A stretch of 5,520 nucleotides of DNA from Nitrososphaerales archaeon TH5893 (GTDB taxonomy: Archaea; Thermoproteota; Nitrososphaeria; Nitrososphaerales; Nitrososphaeraceae): assembly GCA_014523685.1 (NCBI GenBank), contig JAATVT010000139.1, positions 1 through 5,520 of the forward strand, in the 5' to 3' direction. Below are positions 1-5,520 of this stretch, one piece after another. How positions within the stretch are numbered: position 1 is the first letter of the stretch; the number at the start of each line of letters is the position of its first letter. Both the position numbers and the translations under genes were made by a program. The notes beneath the pieces are model-generated. The model saw only the letters and a program-made list of their open reading frames with translations. It ran no database searches and had not been told where the DNA came from.

Positions 1-43
1 ACTATCCTTGATTATATTATGGTTTAGCACTAAAGATGTATAT

Positions 44-54
44 GATATATATTA
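44..54 (+). promoter_or_regulatory. Putative archaeal TATA box upstream of the anchored exported protein
   Basis: An uninterrupted A/T stretch (GATATATATTA) lies about 55 bases before the ATG at 107. Archaeal transcription usually starts about 25 bases after the TATA box, which would give a start near 75 and a leader of about 30 bases. Motif match only; A/T-rich runs are common in this genome. Confidence 0.35.
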
Positions 55-106
55 AAAGAAAATTTGACAACGGAGACAAGACGAACCTATTTTATGATTA
101 ACCTTA

Positions 107-736
107 ATGATGAGTTTATCATTGCTTCTCCAATTATTCTGTATTGTTAAAAATAATAAGGAGCTGTGTTTTTTCTTCCTGCTTATTATAAATATTTATG
201 GATTCATGGCCTTCCAAAATGCTTATGCACAAATTCAGCAAGATAACAAAACTGTATCTACAATACAGAAATGGATTGACCCACAAGAGAACGTAAAAAT
301 TCAGTTTAGATATAGCCCAGCAAAACCTATGCTCTATACCATAACAGATCTTAAACTCAACATACAAGATCTAAATACAGGAAATAATTTAAAAGATCTC
401 TATGCAAGCATAGCAATATTAAAAGGTGATAAGATCTTTTTCAAATATAACAATATTGCCGTCCAAAATGGTTATCTCTCACTAAAAGTCCAATTTACAG
501 AAGATGGCAACTATCAACTTATTAGTCAAATACGATCAAAAGAGAATATTTCAATCGCACTCGCCTCTTTCAATATCCTGGTTCCTCTTCAACCCTTTGG
601 CAGTTTCGATGTGTATTCTATAGCTCCGTTACTACTTCCCATAGGATTAGTAGCAATTTTTGGTGCTACTGCAATAGTTATATTCATATTAATAGTATCA
701 AGAAGAAAGAAACGGGAGAGAAAACCTGGTATCTAA
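107..736 (+). CDS. Exported protein with C-terminal membrane anchor, function unknown
   Basis: This 209-residue protein is not recognised by name. Residues 15-18 (KNNK) are basic, residues 20-36 form a hydrophobic core, and NAYA-Q (cleavage after Ala41) looks like a signal peptidase site. The predicted exported part (about 42-169) has no cysteine, contains NxT/NxS glycosylation sequons, and alternates polar and hydrophobic residues like a beta-sandwich. The stretch from the SPAKP motif through DLYASIAIL to FTEDGNYQL faintly resembles YtkA/FixH-like Ig-fold domains; that is an inference. Residues 170-197 form one transmembrane helix, followed by a basic SRRKKRERK tail, so the domain should face outward with the C terminus in the cytoplasm. 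Two ATGs are adjacent at 107 and 110, an in-frame TGA lies just upstream, and a TTG at 122 is an alternative start. No Shine-Dalgarno sequence is near. The gene is monocistronic here and convergent with the response regulator. Confidence 0.8.
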   Translation: MMSLSLLLQLFCIVKNNKELCFFFLLIINIYGFMAFQNAYAQIQQDNKTVSTIQKWIDPQENVKIQFRYSPAKPMLYTITDLKLNIQDLNTGNNLKDLYASIAILKGDKIFFKYNNIAVQNGYLSLKVQFTEDGNYQLISQIRSKENISIALASFNILVPLQPFGSFDVYSIAPLLLPIGLVAIFGATAIVIFILIVSRRKKRERKPGI

Positions 737-785
737 GGAGAAAAAAGAAGGTTAACAAGAATAAAGGAAATTAGTCTAGATAAAC

Positions 786-810
786 GATGGAGCCGCAATG
801 ATCCTCCATC
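786..810. terminator. Hairpin between convergent genes, possible bidirectional terminator
   Basis: GATGGAG (786-792) pairs perfectly with CTCCATC (804-810) around an 11-base loop. It sits 50 bases after the stop of the plus-strand gene and 110 bases after the stop of the minus-strand response regulator. On the plus strand a pyrimidine-rich stretch (CTTTCCTCCTTCC, 821-833) follows. Archaeal termination depends more on T-rich tracts than on hairpins, so the role is uncertain. Confidence 0.35.
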
Positions 811-920
811 AGAAATGAATCTTTCCTCCTTCCAGAAAAATAAATTTCTTAAACTTACCAGTTAGATTTCATAATATCTTCTGTGAGACAGCTTTCCTGC
901 AATTGTCAAATATAACATAA

Positions 921-1382
921 CTATTCCAGTTCTGCTCTTAGCTTCTTAACTAACTCTTCTATTTCAATTGGTTTTCTAATGAAACATCCAATACTTAACA
1001 TCGGATAATTTTCCCTTAATGCCTCTTCATTTATCTGTCCCGAAGACATAAAGCATATCTTGACATCGAGATCCTGTTTTAGGATTTGTTTTGAAAATTC
1101 AAAGCCATTCATTTTTGGCATATTGATGTCTATTAATAGTAGGTCGTAGAAGTTTGATTTGAAGTTTGATAAAGCCTCTATAGGGTCGTTAAATGAGTAA
1201 ACTTCAAAAGGTTTTTCATTATTTTCAGCTACTGTTTCCAATCCTTGCTTGAAGGTCAGAGTAATATCTGGGTCATCATCTATAATTAAAAGCTGTTTTG
1301 AGAATGATAATTTCTGTTTTCCCTTCCTATCTAGATTAGTCAAACCAGACATAGGGACAAATGACGTATGCTTTTCTGTCAA
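921..1382 (-). CDS. Single-domain response regulator (CheY-like receiver)
   Basis: This is a phosphoryl-accepting receiver protein of a two-component system, expected in the cytoplasm. The receiver fold fills residues 30-153: LLIIDDD gives beta-1 and the acidic pocket (Asp35, Asp36), LLLIDINMPKMNG gives the phosphoacceptor Asp85, CFMSSG gives the conserved Ser113, and FIRKPI gives Lys137 with the following cis-Pro138. All active-site residues are present, and there is no DNA-binding or enzymatic output domain, as in the many stand-alone receivers of Nitrososphaeria. The listed start is TTG. An ATG at 1352 (residue 11) is the more orthodox start and keeps the whole domain. The frame stays open 43 codons upstream of the TTG but has no ATG, GTG or TTG there. 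It probably partners the histidine kinase at 2047-3678 on the same strand, although a decayed regulator lies between them. It seems to have its own promoter near 1526-1553. Confidence 0.93.
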   Translation of the reverse strand: MTEKHTSFVPMSGLTNLDRKGKQKLSFSKQLLIIDDDPDITLTFKQGLETVAENNEKPFEVYSFNDPIEALSNFKSNFYDLLLIDINMPKMNGFEFSKQILKQDLDVKICFMSSGQINEEALRENYPMLSIGCFIRKPIEIEELVKKLRAELE

Positions 1383-1386
1383 AATG

Positions 1387-1398
1387 CTATCGCGATAG
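1387..1398. repeat. 12-bp perfect palindrome just upstream of the response regulator start
   Basis: CTATCGCGATAG is self-complementary and ends five bases before the TTG start at 1382, inside the presumed leader. It could be an operator or a short RNA hairpin. About one 12-bp palindrome is expected by chance in a window of this size, so only its position makes it notable. Confidence 0.3.
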
Positions 1399-1521
1399 TT
1401 GGTATCTCGAGAATACTGTTCAGGTTGTTCAATGTTATCTATAGTGAATACATAATTCGAAAATTCCTTGTATTCTAAAGCTTTATTTCGCTGTACTTCG
1501 CCTATATTCGTCTATTCTCGA

Positions 1522-1555
1522 CCCGTTATATAATAGCTATGCCCTTTATATAATA
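1522..1555 (-). promoter_or_regulatory. Tandem repeated TATA element, likely promoter of the response regulator
   Basis: On the plus strand a 14-base unit, CCC(G/T)TTATATAATA, occurs at 1522-1535 and again at 1542-1555 with one mismatch and an exact 20-base period. Each contains the palindromic core TTATATAA (1526-1533 and 1546-1553), a good archaeal TATA box in either direction. Read toward the response regulator, initiation would fall near 1500-1525 and leave a leader of over 100 bases before the TTG. The two boxes may give two start sites, or one may be the TATA box and the other part of an operator. Confidence 0.5.
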
Positions 1556-1612
1556 ATTTGGATAAGAAATTCTAACCAATTGCTTAGTATTATTAATTTT
1601 TAATTTTTGTGT

Positions 1613-1646
1613 AAAAAATGGTTTATTTGGAGAAAAAAGACAAAAA
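1613..1646 (-). terminator. T-rich tracts, possible terminator behind the kinase and the decayed regulator
   Basis: On the minus strand three T runs follow one another (1642-1646, 1633-1638 and 1613-1618), with no obvious hairpin. T-rich tracts are the usual archaeal intrinsic termination signal. The position, after the decayed regulator and before the promoter of the intact one, would separate the two transcripts. A/T richness alone could produce this. Confidence 0.3.
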
Positions 1647-1728
1647 TATTGTACTTTGCTATTTTACTTTGGGACATCTGACTTGTCTAATTGAATGGAG
1701 ACGGCATTTCGACTTACTGCTGTTCTAC

Positions 1729-2051
1729 TTATTTCATTGGTTTTTCCAAAATAAAATCTCCATCTAATATGGGAAGTAATTCCCTTACAACTGCCATATA
1801 TCCTTAATTCACTTAATTCACAGAAGAACCGTTAGAGAATTATCTTTACATTCTCATTAATTTCTAAAACTTCGGAATAATTTAAATCCATTCACTCCTC
1901 ACATCCTAATATTAAGGATTACAAGGTTGTATAGGCCTAAAGTTCGATAATGTCGTAGGTTCACTGAATCTATCAATATTTAACCCAGTTTCGTCCAATT
2001 CTGCTTTTATGATGAGTAATTGGGTTCAACTATAACTAGAATTTTTTTATT
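1729..2051 (-). pseudogene. Decayed response regulator (receiver domain) directly downstream of the histidine kinase
   Basis: No intact frame exists, but reading the minus strand across frames gives the pieces of a receiver domain in the correct order. KKILVIVEPN (about 2019-2048) matches beta-1 and the acidic pocket. KAELDETG...DRFSEPTTLSNFRP (about 1932-2007) matches helix 1, strand 2 and helix 2. NLVILNIRM, stop, GVNGFKLFRSF (1866-1928) matches the phosphoacceptor strand with Asn in place of Asp. LEINENVKIIL (1835-1867) matches strand 4. VRELLPILD-GDFILEKPMK (1732-1788) matches strand 5 with the Lys-Pro pair. Joining them needs at least four frame changes, and TGA at 1899-1901 and TAA at 1832-1834 interrupt the pieces. 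The last piece aligns with ALRENYPMLSIGCFIRKPIE of the intact neighbour. The span (about 105 codons) fits a receiver. It begins at the kinase stop, so it was probably the kinase's original partner in an operon. The assignment rests on reading by eye. Confidence 0.75.
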
Positions 2052-3678
2052 TTATTTCTCGCCCACCAATTCCAATTTGTGTGCTGATTTTGCTTAATGG
2101 AAGAGTAAATGAAAATGTAGCTCCCTTTCCATCAGAATTGTTTTCAGCCCATATACTCCCTCCATGAGCTTCTACGATACTTTTGCAAATGAAAAGACCA
2201 AGTCCTGTACCTGAATAGGACTTTGTCGCAAACTTTGAGAATAATCTGGGCAATATTTCTGGGTCTATTCCCTGACCATTGTCCTTAATACTAACGATGA
2301 CTTCATTGTTATTGTTCTTATCATTGCTTTTCAGAGAAGTTTGAACAGAGATAGTTCCTCCTGAGGAAAATTTAAGTGCGTTTGACATAAGGTTAGAGAC
2401 AACCTGAGATATCCTGTTTTTGTCTGCTTTTAGAGGAAGGTCTTCTGGATCATAAAGTATCTTTGGTTTGTCTTTGCCATCATTAGTAAGGTGTTTGTCT
2501 AGTATTACGTCATTTATACAATTTACAATCACATCTTTTAGGTTAAATTCCTCCGCTTCGATCTTTAAAGACTGACTTTCGATTTTGGTAACATCCAATA
2601 TTTCTTCTGTAAGCCTTTGTAGTCTCTTTGCATTTCTTACTATAACGTCAACGTAAACCTGGTCTTCTGAATTCACTTTAGGACGCATAATCTCAGATAA
2701 TCCGAGTATTGGTTGAATAGGTGTTCTTAGTTCATGTGCTGCTATGTTGACAAATTCATCCTTCATTTTATCTGATTGTTTTAATTTTTCATACTGGGAA
2801 CTAATAATTTCTTCTCTTTCTATTAAATTCCTATTCGCCTGCTTTAGCATTGCATTATAGTTAATACTTGATAATGCTAGGCCTATGATATTGACAAAAT
2901 ACGCTGCATCCTTTAGGACATGAGCTACGTTGTGAGCTGTATCAAACGAGGTGGTGGAATAAGCCATTATGATCTGTCCGAAAATGTCAATAACTAATGC
3001 ACCCAGCAATCCCTTATAGAAAATGTCACGTTTTTTGTAAAGTTCATTTTTATAAAAATAAATTAAGGCTACTAAGAACAATGCAAGCGCAGGGATTTCA
3101 TAAGGCCTATGTATGGGAAAGTTATCTAGTACGGCGCCAGGAAAAACTAAGAAAAGTGAACTGATGGCTAATAAACCAGATATGGCAGTAAGTGCGAACA
3201 GAGAAACAAAAAGGATTCTGGGTATCTTGTCATTCTCGTCTTTATCGCTGGGATTATAGATAGTATCGCTTTTTGAAGATAGCCTAGGATAGTTTGCAAT
3301 AGCAATTGCAAACATGGCACCCAAAAATATTCTTCCTGCAAACCATGTTTGTGGAATAAAATATTTTAGAAACATGAACTCATGCATAAAAGTAAAGGAT
3401 ACTACTACGTGTAGCAAATCAATCAAAGCGTTAGCTAGAAATCCTATGCCGATAAACAAACTAAATTTATCATTTAACGTATGAGCACGTGCTAAATAGT
3501 AGAATGACAAAATCGCAGCAAGTAAGACCGCAAATAATTCAATATAAAAATGATGAATCTCAGATAATACCCAAGTATTAGGGTTAATACATAGAATGGC
3601 TATAATTGTAAGAGGGATTGACGGTACGAGGGTGTATTTGATTAGCGTATCATATTTGCCAAAATATGGATTGGGCAC
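2047..3678 (-). CDS. Membrane sensor histidine kinase with MASE3-like sensor domain
   Basis: This kinase should autophosphorylate on His and pass the phosphate to a receiver protein. Residues 15-272 hold about eight hydrophobic helices with the DLLH (87-90), GRIFLG (115-120) and DTAHNVAHVLKDAAYF (246-261) patterns typical of the MASE3 membrane sensor domain. A helical linker (276-303) follows, with no PAS or HAMP domain visible. The dimerisation/phosphoacceptor domain has FVNIAAHELRTP with His315. The ATP-binding domain has the N box (Asn429, Asn433), G1 DNGQGID (466-472), the F box around 480-483 and G2 GTGLGL (490-495), so it looks catalytically complete. The start is GTG; the frame is open 33 codons further upstream but has no ATG, GTG or TTG, and the first internal Met (98) would cut the sensor. 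The ligand is unknown. A decayed response regulator follows immediately and an intact one lies about 660 bases downstream. Confidence 0.92.
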   Translation of the reverse strand: MPNPYFGKYDTLIKYTLVPSIPLTIIAILCINPNTWVLSEIHHFYIELFAVLLAAILSFYYLARAHTLNDKFSLFIGIGFLANALIDLLHVVVSFTFMHEFMFLKYFIPQTWFAGRIFLGAMFAIAIANYPRLSSKSDTIYNPSDKDENDKIPRILFVSLFALTAISGLLAISSLFLVFPGAVLDNFPIHRPYEIPALALFLVALIYFYKNELYKKRDIFYKGLLGALVIDIFGQIIMAYSTTSFDTAHNVAHVLKDAAYFVNIIGLALSSINYNAMLKQANRNLIEREEIISSQYEKLKQSDKMKDEFVNIAAHELRTPIQPILGLSEIMRPKVNSEDQVYVDVIVRNAKRLQRLTEEILDVTKIESQSLKIEAEEFNLKDVIVNCINDVILDKHLTNDGKDKPKILYDPEDLPLKADKNRISQVVSNLMSNALKFSSGGTISVQTSLKSNDKNNNNEVIVSIKDNGQGIDPEILPRLFSKFATKSYSGTGLGLFICKSIVEAHGGSIWAENNSDGKGATFSFTLPLSKISTQIGIGGREIK

Positions 3679-3762
3679 CTTTGGAATCGGTTGTGAAACT
3701 GAATGTGAATTTGTTGCTCCTGCTCCCTCTTTACTTCGTGCTACTATGCAACAGTCACCGCC

Positions 3763-3791
3763 TATATAGATATACTATTGTCATTATAAAA
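3763..3791 (-). promoter_or_regulatory. Candidate TATA boxes for the histidine kinase
   Basis: On the minus strand TTTTATAA (3784-3791) and TATATCTATATA (3763-3774) lie about 85-110 bases before the GTG at 3678. Initiation about 25 bases downstream would give a leader of about 60-80 bases. It is unclear which box is used. No Shine-Dalgarno sequence precedes the GTG. Confidence 0.4.
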
Positions 3792-3910
3792 GATTTTATC
3801 ATATTTATGGAAATGAATCTTAACTATTGCCATTATTGCAGAAAATGTTCTATCTGTGTTTGAAAAATCTTTTTGCAGTTAGACTAGTGTAATGTATATC
3901 TAGCGGCTTG

Positions 3911-4375
3911 TTATCGTAACTCTAACCCAAATGCTTGTAGCAAACTAGGTTGAACTTGCGTATGTATGATCACCGTAATTTCCATCGGTGAAGCCTTGTT
4001 TCTAACTGCATCGTTTAATTGAGTGAGACCATTTTCCAGATTGGCTAGGAAGGCTGCTGCATTCCTGGGTGCGATTGGTTTAAGTTCAGAATCATATGTT
4101 TCCATTGCCTTTGCAGCTAGTACTTGAGCACTTTGATAACTGCTCATATTTACTATTGAGGAGCTCTTGTTTGTTTCACCACCGCTGCCCATGTTCATTC
4201 TCATATTTGAAGAAGTATTCACGGAACTCATATTCATGTTATTGTTATTACCGACAGCACTCATATCATTTGTTGCCACCATAGAATTATTGTTGCTTCC
4301 CATAATAGGCATATCTGACATATTCGTCATGTCAAATCTAACTGCATAAGCATTACCGTATTCTTCAAGTATCAT
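3911..4375 (-). CDS. C-terminal half of the split exported protein, Met/Asn-rich linker plus helical domain
   Basis: This open frame of 154 codons starts with an ATG (4373-4375) that is probably an internal Met of the longer protein, not a real start. There is no signal peptide, and the protein before it (DLTN) continues smoothly. Residues 16-77 are low complexity, with 12 Met and 15 Asn and no Cys or His. Met recurs every third residue at 16, 19, 22 and 25, and MxM motifs occur at 47-49 and 58-62. Such Met arrays bind Cu(I) in some copper-handling proteins outside the cytoplasm; any copper role here is inference. Residues 78-154 look alpha-helical (SAQVLAAKAMETYDSEL, FLANLENGLTQLNDAV) and end in QAFGLELR. 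I do not recognise a named family. If translated alone it would stay in the cytoplasm and probably lack function. Confidence 0.6.
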   Translation of the reverse strand: MILEEYGNAYAVRFDMTNMSDMPIMGSNNNSMVATNDMSAVGNNNNMNMSSVNTSSNMRMNMGSGGETNKSSSIVNMSSYQSAQVLAAKAMETYDSELKPIAPRNAAAFLANLENGLTQLNDAVRNKASPMEITVIIHTQVQPSLLQAFGLELR

Positions 4376-4420
4376 ATTGGTAAGGTCAACTAAAGCTAAT
4401 GCCTGTATTGTAGCATTATT

Positions 4421-4900
4421 TCATTGTTCCTGTTCTATTCTTGTAGTAACAGCATCTCCTAATATGGAGTCGATATCATTGACAAGTAGATCCACGGATT
4501 GTTGTTCTAGTGGTCTGGAAGATATATTTTGTAAACTATTTATTGCTGTTCTTAAATCATTAGCAACTCTTTGGTTTTCTTCTGCAATTTCTTCCGTTAT
4601 GTTTGGAGTAAGAAGCGCAGCAGCTTTGTTAGCATGTACTTGAGCAAGAGACACATTATTATTTGCTAAATTTGACTGAACAAGTTCTGATTCTGTTTGC
4701 AACTGTTCTACAAATGCTAGAAATGAAGCACTCTCATCTGGCGTAAAATTATGAGCGTACGCGATTTGGATGTTTGGGTTAATAAAATTATCTTCATAGC
4801 TACCAAAAAAAGCCATACTAATAATAGTCTCTGATAGTAGTATAAATAAAAGCAGATTCCTTTTTGTGTAACCCAAATCCCTCAATAACAATTTTTTCAA
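4421..4900 (-). CDS. N-terminal half of the split exported protein, signal peptide plus helical domain
   Basis: This frame of 159 codons begins with TTG (4898-4900). An in-frame TAA lies four codons upstream and no ATG precedes the hydrophobic segment, so TTG is the best start; TTG codons at residues 4 and 6 are alternatives. Basic residues (KK, R, KR) up to 14 precede a hydrophobic core at 15-35, and IAYA-H suggests cleavage after Ala49. The mature part begins HNFTPDESASFL and is mostly alpha-helical and acidic. It carries several N-glycosylation sequons (NFT, NVS, NIT, NIS), fitting an extracytoplasmic archaeal protein, and has no Cys. It ends RIEQEQ at the TGA. The function and family are not recognised. 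A truncated product could still be exported, but without the Met-rich linker and second helical domain. Confidence 0.65.
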   Translation of the reverse strand: MKKLLLRDLGYTKRNLLLFILLSETIISMAFFGSYEDNFINPNIQIAYAHNFTPDESASFLAFVEQLQTESELVQSNLANNNVSLAQVHANKAAALLTPNITEEIAEENQRVANDLRTAINSLQNISSRPLEQQSVDLLVNDIDSILGDAVTTRIEQEQ

Positions 4901-5173
4901 CTGATAACATTAATAACTGTTAAGTCATGGAATTTAACAAATCCAAAATAATGGATGACAGTAGTTATGTCACCACTATCCAACTGTCAATTGATGGGGG
5001 TATGGCGCAAATCTAAAGTCATCCTACCTCGGCTTTTAGTGCACCTGGTTGTAGGAGATGTGGAAAGGAAATAGATTGGGAATAATACTAACAATCCCAT
5101 TTTGTATCAATGATAGAATCTCCTATAATGCAATCAAATTTTGTCGTAGTCCGACGTATATTCATATATTACT
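4901..5173. other. Divergent intergenic region without a supported gene
   Basis: This region separates the minus-strand exported protein from the plus-strand dehydrogenase and should hold both promoters. For the minus gene only a weak A/T element (around 4931-4941) is visible. Stop-to-stop stretches here are under 30 codons. One (5017-5082) spells APGCRRCGKEIDWE, resembling half of a zinc ribbon, but has no start codon. Confidence 0.5.
5156..5170 (+). promoter_or_regulatory. Putative TATA box of the short-chain dehydrogenase gene
   Basis: GTATATTCATATATT lies 13 bases before the ATG at 5183. Initiation about 25 bases downstream would fall at about 5183-5192, which suggests a leaderless transcript starting at or beside the ATG at 5183 or the TTG at 5192. 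Motif and spacing only. Confidence 0.4.
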
Positions 5174-5182
5174 ATGCAATAT

Positions 5183-5520
5183 ATGATTATATTGGCTAAG
5201 GTTGCTGTAGTAACAGGCAGTTCGAGTGGAATAGGTTATGAAACATCTCTATTGTTAGCAAGAAATCAATTTACAACGTATGCAACTATGAGAAATATGA
5301 GTAAGAGCAATGGACTACGAGAAATTGCCTCAAAGGAAAATATCCCACTTAACGTAACTCAATTAGATGTAAACAACGACTCATCAGTAAATAATGCCAT
5401 AGATTCTGTTATCAAAGAGAATGGTAGGATAGACATTCTAGTCAATAATGCAGGCTATGATTTGTTTGGTTCTCTTGAAGAGTCGAGCCTTGAGGAGATT
5501 AAGCAGCAGTTTGAAACAAA
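5183..5520 (+). CDS. Short-chain dehydrogenase/reductase (SDR), N-terminal part, cut by the window end
   Basis: SDR enzymes are cytoplasmic NAD(P)-dependent oxidoreductases. The visible 112 codons (numbered from the ATG at 5183) cover the cofactor-binding half. KVAVVTG leads into the glycine-rich TGSSSGIG motif (11-18). YATMRN (33-38) ends strand 2, and Arg37 there favours NADP(H). LDVNND (61-66) holds the adenine-contacting Asp62. ILVNNAG (85-91) is the conserved strand-4 motif. The end, EEIKQQFET, matches helix 4 just before the usual NxxG segment. The catalytic Ser and YxxxK lie beyond the window, so activity cannot be confirmed and the substrate is unknown. The text resembles the classical SDRs often annotated as retinol dehydrogenase-like. 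Possible starts are ATG 5174, ATG 5183 and TTG 5192. The TTG gives the typical short lead M-A-K-V-A-V-V-T-G, while an upstream in-frame TAG at 5147 limits any extension. Confidence 0.9.
   Translation, partial: MIILAKVAVVTGSSSGIGYETSLLLARNQFTTYATMRNMSKSNGLREIASKENIPLNVTQLDVNNDSSVNNAIDSVIKENGRIDILVNNAGYDLFGSLEESSLEEIKQQFET

Larger units (their letters stand above)
3911..4900 (-). pseudogene. Exported helical protein interrupted by one in-frame TGA
   Basis: The two open frames 4421-4900 and 3911-4375 are in the same reading frame. They are separated by one TGA (4421-4423) and 15 sense codons reading NNATIQALALVDLTN. The whole is 329 codons plus the normal TAA: a signal peptide, a helical domain, a Met/Asn-rich linker and a second helical domain. 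The text reads smoothly across the stop (RIEQEQ-stop-NNATIQAL), with no frame change and no other stop in the 169 codons after it. One base change from a Leu codon (TTA to TGA) would explain the break. It is either a very recent nonsense mutation, a sequencing error, or stop readthrough. I know of no selenocysteine or TGA reassignment in Nitrososphaeria, so those are unlikely. The parts are described in separate entries. Confidence 0.8.

Noticed and set aside
134..367. 77-codon minus-strand open frame opposite the anchored exported protein
   Set aside because: It is antisense to a gene with clear signal peptide and transmembrane anchor, and shows no domain of its own.
780..840. Small minus-strand open frame after a GGAGG motif near the hairpin
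   Set aside because: It encodes only 12 residues, overlaps the hairpin, and other genes here do not use Shine-Dalgarno sites.
1729..1797. 22-codon minus-strand ORF beginning ATG GCA GTT as a small protein gene
   Set aside because: Its text (VRELLPILDGDFILEKPMK) is better explained as the strand-5/Lys-Pro end of the decayed receiver domain, with matching fragments upstream.
2010..2110. The decayed receiver as the C-terminal part of a hybrid histidine kinase
   Set aside because: The kinase ends with a normal TAA after a complete ATP-binding domain, and the receiver remnant starts in a different frame. A separate adjacent gene fits better, though a frameshifted fusion cannot be wholly excluded.
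3666..3863. 65-codon plus-strand open frame across the kinase start
   Set aside because: It overlaps the kinase N terminus and its promoter on the opposite strand, has a cysteine-rich unstructured translation, and resembles no family.
4373..4421. TGA as a selenocysteine codon, or a recoding signal for another amino acid
   Set aside because: The codon lies between helical segments with no active-site-like context, pyrrolysine uses TAG not TGA, and I know of no selenocysteine use in Nitrososphaeria. A point mutation or base-call error is simpler.
4096..4643. Three plus-strand open frames opposite the split exported protein
   Set aside because: Their Ser/Leu/Phe/Cys-rich translations are what antisense reading of Asn/Met/Ala-rich codons gives. 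The minus strand carries the coherent signal peptide and helical domains.
5017..5085. Possible zinc-ribbon fragment APGCRRCGKEIDWE
   Set aside because: Only one CxxC pair, no start codon, and stops close on both sides. Too short to separate a gene remnant from chance.

Overview
The window looks like part of a low-GC genome of an ammonia-oxidising archaeon (class Nitrososphaeria), perhaps close to soil lineages such as Candidatus Nitrosocosmicus. This is inferred from the TATA-type promoters, the lack of Shine-Dalgarno sites, the exported proteins with AYA-type signal cleavage sites, and the pairing of an eight-helix MASE3-like histidine kinase with stand-alone receiver proteins. The genus-level guess is weak.

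Layout: (1) 107-736 (+), an exported, C-terminally membrane-anchored protein of unknown function. (2) A convergent junction with a hairpin, then 921-1382 (-), a single-domain response regulator. (3) 1383-2046, which appears non-coding, but 1729-2051 (-) reads as the broken remains of a second response regulator lying directly behind the kinase gene. The promoter region of the intact regulator holds a twice-repeated TATA element. (4) 2047-3678 (-), a membrane histidine kinase. (5) 3911-4900 (-), one exported helical protein cut into two halves by a single in-frame TGA. Its second half carries a Met/Asn-rich low-complexity linker. (6) From about 5183 (+), the first 112 codons of a short-chain dehydrogenase/reductase that runs off the window.

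The kinase and response regulator probably form, or once formed, a two-component pathway: the membrane domain senses something, His315 is phosphorylated, and the phosphate passes to an Asp on a receiver protein. The kinase's immediate neighbour, its likely original partner, has decayed. The intact receiver 660 bases further on has no output domain, so it would act through protein-protein contact or as a phosphate relay. The nonsense-split exported protein and the decayed regulator together suggest a locus undergoing gene loss. I saw no RNA genes, CRISPR arrays, insertion sequences or complete new system.
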